DNA from: JBJXHC01 sp046160825
GTDB taxonomy: Bacteria > Bacteroidota > Ignavibacteria > UBA10030 > UBA6906
Assembly (NCBI GenBank): GCA_046160825.1
Contig: JBJXHC010000097.1
Span: 4,778-68,777, forward strand
Direction: 5' to 3'
Length of the DNA: 64,000 bases
A program made the position numbers and the translations under genes. The notes beneath the pieces were generated by a model, which saw only the letters and a program-made list of their open reading frames with translations, searched no databases and was not told where the DNA came from. This document shows positions 61,854 to 64,000 of the stretch, piece by piece. Numbering within the stretch: position 1 is the stretch's first letter; the number at the start of each line of letters is the position of its first letter.

Positions 61854-62459
61854 ATGGCCCATTTACCACTTACAATTCTCGCCCGACAGGCATTCATCCA
61901 GGATGAACTGAAGGCCAGTTCGGAAATCAAGCTGAAGATCTTTGAGCATTGTACCGACAAGATCATCAAGGCGGTCGATCTCATCATCAAGTCGTTGAAT
62001 GATAAGAAGAAGATTCTGCTTTGTGGAAACGGCGGCAGCGCGGCGGATGCGCAGCATATTGCCACGGAGTTTGTCATCCGCATGAACCCCGCAATCAAGC
62101 GACCTGGCATCCCGGCCATTGCGCTTACCACGGACTCGTCGATGCTCACTGCGGGGGCAAACGACCTTGGTTACGACAACGTGTTTGCACGTGCCGTGGA
62201 AGCGCTTGGACAATCGGGTGATGTGTTGATAGGGATCAGTACGAGCGGGAAATCGGAGAGTGTCAACAACGCCTTCAAGATGGCAAGGTCCAAAGGAATG
62301 GCAACCATCGGCTTCCTCGGCAAAGATGGCGGCACAGCCAGGGATCTCGTGGATATCGCCATCATCGTCCCTTCCAATGACACACAGCGCATCCAGGAGG
62401 GGCATATCACCGTCGGACACATCATTTGTGGCCTCGTCGAGCGGGAGATCTATGGCTGA
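61854..62459 (+). CDS. gmhA: SIS-domain sugar phosphate isomerase (phosphoheptose isomerase)
   Basis: 201 residues. The SIS core LLCGNGGSAADAQHIATEFVIRM and AGANDLGYDNVFARAVEALG, and DVLIGISTSGKSESVNNAFKMA match GmhA. It converts sedoheptulose 7-phosphate to D-glycero-D-manno-heptose 7-phosphate for lipopolysaccharide core or S-layer heptose. It overlaps the next sugar transferase gene by 8 bases, which supports a surface polysaccharide role. Confidence 0.94.
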   Translation: MAHLPLTILARQAFIQDELKASSEIKLKIFEHCTDKIIKAVDLIIKSLNDKKKILLCGNGGSAADAQHIATEFVIRMNPAIKRPGIPAIALTTDSSMLTAGANDLGYDNVFARAVEALGQSGDVLIGISTSGKSESVNNAFKMARSKGMATIGFLGKDGGTARDLVDIAIIVPSNDTQRIQEGHITVGHIICGLVEREIYG

Positions 62460-63918
62460 CCTCCCTGCACCAACAGGGACATCGGCACCCAGAACGACGC
62501 GCCAGCGCCGCGGAGACATCCTTATTCCTTTACTCACGGTGCTCTCCGACTCAATCGCCGTCGAGTGTGCCTTCCTCTTCTCGTACTGGCTCCGTTTCCG
62601 CAGTTCGTTCTTCGATTCGCTCGGCTTCGTGGATATCGATTCTCCGAACATCACCGGATATCTGACCGGTTCGTTGTTCATCATCGTTGTGTGGCTTTTG
62701 TTATTCAACGCACGCAAGATGTACCGCCCGCGCCGCAGTGTTAGCCTTGCGGATGAACTCATCAGCGTCGTCAAGGTCATCAGCCTCGGGATGCTCATTG
62801 TCATGAGCGCGGCGTTCTTCTATCGTGAGTTCTCCTATTCACGCGTGGTGTTCGGGTTGTTGTGGGGAACGTCCATTGCATTGATCTTCACCGGACGGGC
62901 AATCGTCCATGGAATCGAACGGAGTTTGTACCGTCGTGGTCTCAATCTTCAATACGCTATCATCATAGGCAACGACGGCCTCGCCAACGAAGTGTTCTCG
63001 CGGCTCAACGGCCATCCTTCATTCGGCATTAAGATCCTCGGTTACTTCGCCGACGAGCCTGCAGAACCCGGTCTCGACCTCTCTTCGTCCACCTATCTCG
63101 GCAAGATCACCGAAGCACCTGCCTTCATCCGCGCTCACCGCATTGAACTGGTATTCCTCGCTCTACGCTCAAAGGATCACAGCCAACTTTTCGATCTGAT
63201 CGGAGAATGCGAAGGAATCAATGTTGAATTTATGATGGTGCCGGATGTTCTGGAAGTACTGACGAGCAACGTACAGGTGAAGGACTTGGAGGGCATTCCC
63301 TTCCTAAAAATCAAAGGCATCCCGCTGACGTTCTGGGGGAGAATAACAAAGCGTACGTTTGATATTGTCGTTGCCGGGACGATCATCATTCTACTCAGTC
63401 CGGTCTTGTTGCTGATCATAATTCTCATCAAGCTCGATTCACGCGGTCCTGTGTTCTTCAAACAGGAACGCGTGGGACTTGACGGGAAGCGTTTCACAAT
63501 GTACAAGTTCCGTTCGATGCGCGTCGGCTCCGAAGAGCTTGACGATGAAGCCGGGCTGGGGATTCGTAACGACCCCCGTCGCACGCGCATCGGGGCATTC
63601 ATCCGCAAACTCAGCATCGATGAGCTGCCGCAGTTGTTCAACGTGCTCAAAGGAGAAATGAGTTTGGTGGGTCCCCGGCCTGAGCGGGCGCATTACGTAA
63701 AGGAATTTCAGCACGCCATTCCCAAGTACCTGGACAGACATCGCGTCAAGACAGGCCTGACCGGTTGGGCACAGGTGAACGGCCTCAGGGGCGACACATC
63801 ACTCGAAGAACGGATCAAGTACGACTTGTATTACATTGAAAACTGGTCCGTGGCGTTTGATCTGAAAATCCTGATGCGCACGGTACGGGCCGCATTAAGC
63901 GTCAAGGAGGTGGACTAA
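62452..63918 (+). CDS. Polyprenyl-phosphate sugar-1-phosphate transferase (WbaP/WcaJ type)
   Basis: 488 residues from the ATG at 62452, which overlaps the gmhA stop by 8 bases; the open frame back to 62260 is a shadow in gmhA. Four to five N-terminal membrane helices (SDSIAVECAFLFSYWL; LTGSLFIIVVWLLLF), a CoA-binding-like Rossmann domain (YAIIIGNDGLANEVFSRL), a fifth helix (TIIILLSPVLLLIIILI), and the catalytic Bac_transf domain (FKQERVGLDGKRFTMYKFRSM; IDELPQLFNVLKGEMSLVGPRPE; LTGWAQVNGLRGDTS). It loads the first sugar phosphate on undecaprenyl phosphate and so starts a polysaccharide chain. Confidence 0.95.
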   Translation: MADLPAPTGTSAPRTTRQRRGDILIPLLTVLSDSIAVECAFLFSYWLRFRSSFFDSLGFVDIDSPNITGYLTGSLFIIVVWLLLFNARKMYRPRRSVSLADELISVVKVISLGMLIVMSAAFFYREFSYSRVVFGLLWGTSIALIFTGRAIVHGIERSLYRRGLNLQYAIIIGNDGLANEVFSRLNGHPSFGIKILGYFADEPAEPGLDLSSSTYLGKITEAPAFIRAHRIELVFLALRSKDHSQLFDLIGECEGINVEFMMVPDVLEVLTSNVQVKDLEGIPFLKIKGIPLTFWGRITKRTFDIVVAGTIIILLSPVLLLIIILIKLDSRGPVFFKQERVGLDGKRFTMYKFRSMRVGSEELDDEAGLGIRNDPRRTRIGAFIRKLSIDELPQLFNVLKGEMSLVGPRPERAHYVKEFQHAIPKYLDRHRVKTGLTGWAQVNGLRGDTSLEERIKYDLYYIENWSVAFDLKILMRTVRAALSVKEVD

Positions 63919-63989
63919 TGATTCCGTTGCTGGTGTTCTACGCCCACGTCGTTGGGATTGTCACGGTGTTTACAAAGCGGTGGCAGTAG
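63918..63989 (+). pseudogene. Small membrane ORF stopped early at the window edge
   Basis: A 23-residue ORF (MIPLLVFYAHVVGIVTVFTK..) with an ATG that shares the last base of the transferase stop and AGGAGG upstream. It is one membrane helix and stops at TAG (63987-63989), yet the same frame continues with DGLG right after, like a longer small membrane protein with one nonsense change. Too little sequence is left to decide. Confidence 0.35.
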
Positions 63990-64000
63990 GATGGATTGGG

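Noticed and set aside
62260..62451. Longer N-terminus for the sugar transferase
   Set aside because: Overlaps gmhA in another frame; the transferase family starts with membrane helices as from 62452.
61863..62804. 313-residue minus-strand ORF
   Set aside because: Mirror of gmhA and the sugar transferase; no motif.
1..64000. CRISPR arrays, tRNA or rRNA genes, insertion sequences, prophage
   Set aside because: Looked for on both strands; no array, no cloverleaf-like gap, no transposase or integrase found.

Overview
This 64 kb chromosomal window is almost all tightly packed protein-coding DNA of a Gram-negative, aerobic, probably menaquinone-using bacterium. Gene content suggests the Bacteroidota/Chlorobiota/Ignavibacteriota (FCB) branch: ccsA next to hemA, an oxygen-dependent haem pathway, efp-accB-accC, a TolB/TPR class III cyclase, UbiA/UbiX-type prenyl enzymes and mitochondrial-type aconitase. 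There is no rRNA to confirm this, so the placement is inference. No rRNA, tRNA, CRISPR array, prophage or intact insertion sequence was seen. About a dozen intergenic regions carry a common promoter pattern, TTG(A/C)-N17-TA(T/A)(A/T)TT, which reads as the housekeeping sigma consensus of this organism.

Layout. 0-5 kb (minus): a truncated cyclase/TolB/TPR sensor, then guaA, a four-helix S23 protein, a UbiA prenyltransferase and a UbiX flavin prenyltransferase. 5-8 kb (plus): a small membrane protein, a ferritin-like protein, a secreted protein and a PA0069-type radical SAM enzyme. 8-14.5 kb (minus): efp-accB-accC-gcvH, a GAF histidine kinase and purM. 14.7-31.6 kb (plus): FAH hydrolase, orphan ParA, M23 peptidase, valS, purE-purK, M28 peptidase, small envelope proteins, an H-type lectin-like secreted protein, and a four-gene HlyD/ABC/FtsX-type exporter. 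31.7-45.2 kb (minus): an eleven-gene operon ccsA-hemA-hemC-hemD-hemE-hemF-(hybrid PAS kinase)-hemH-hemG-hemB-hemL. It encodes every step from glutamyl-tRNA to protohaem and ends at a good intrinsic terminator. 45.3-56.3 kb (mainly minus): phzF and acs, a CPxCG-type protein, a GvpL/GvpF-like protein, yceI with a secreted intradiol-dioxygenase-like gene, an ECF sigma/anti-sigma pair, a bacilliredoxin and aconitase. 56.5-64 kb (plus): clpS, alaS, a small AT-richer accessory island (DUF2442, addiction-module-like peptide, orphan HicB, two unknown genes), then a phosphoheptose isomerase and a polyprenyl-phosphate sugar transferase that open a surface-polysaccharide locus.

The strongest new observation is a shared bipartite promoter. 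The ECF sigma gene and the yceI-dioxygenase operon both have, on the minus strand, ATTCAAACCCT, exactly 11 unrelated bases, then CGGTATCTTAC. This predicts an autoregulated envelope or redox stress regulon. Other points of interest are the hybrid histidine kinase embedded in a complete haem operon, an orphan GvpL/F-domain protein with a 220-residue charged extension, an EF-P with Asn at the modified tip position, an aconitase with a histone-H1-like lysine tail, a purM start that is out of frame with the only good ATG, and an unknown two-gene unit next to orphan antitoxins.
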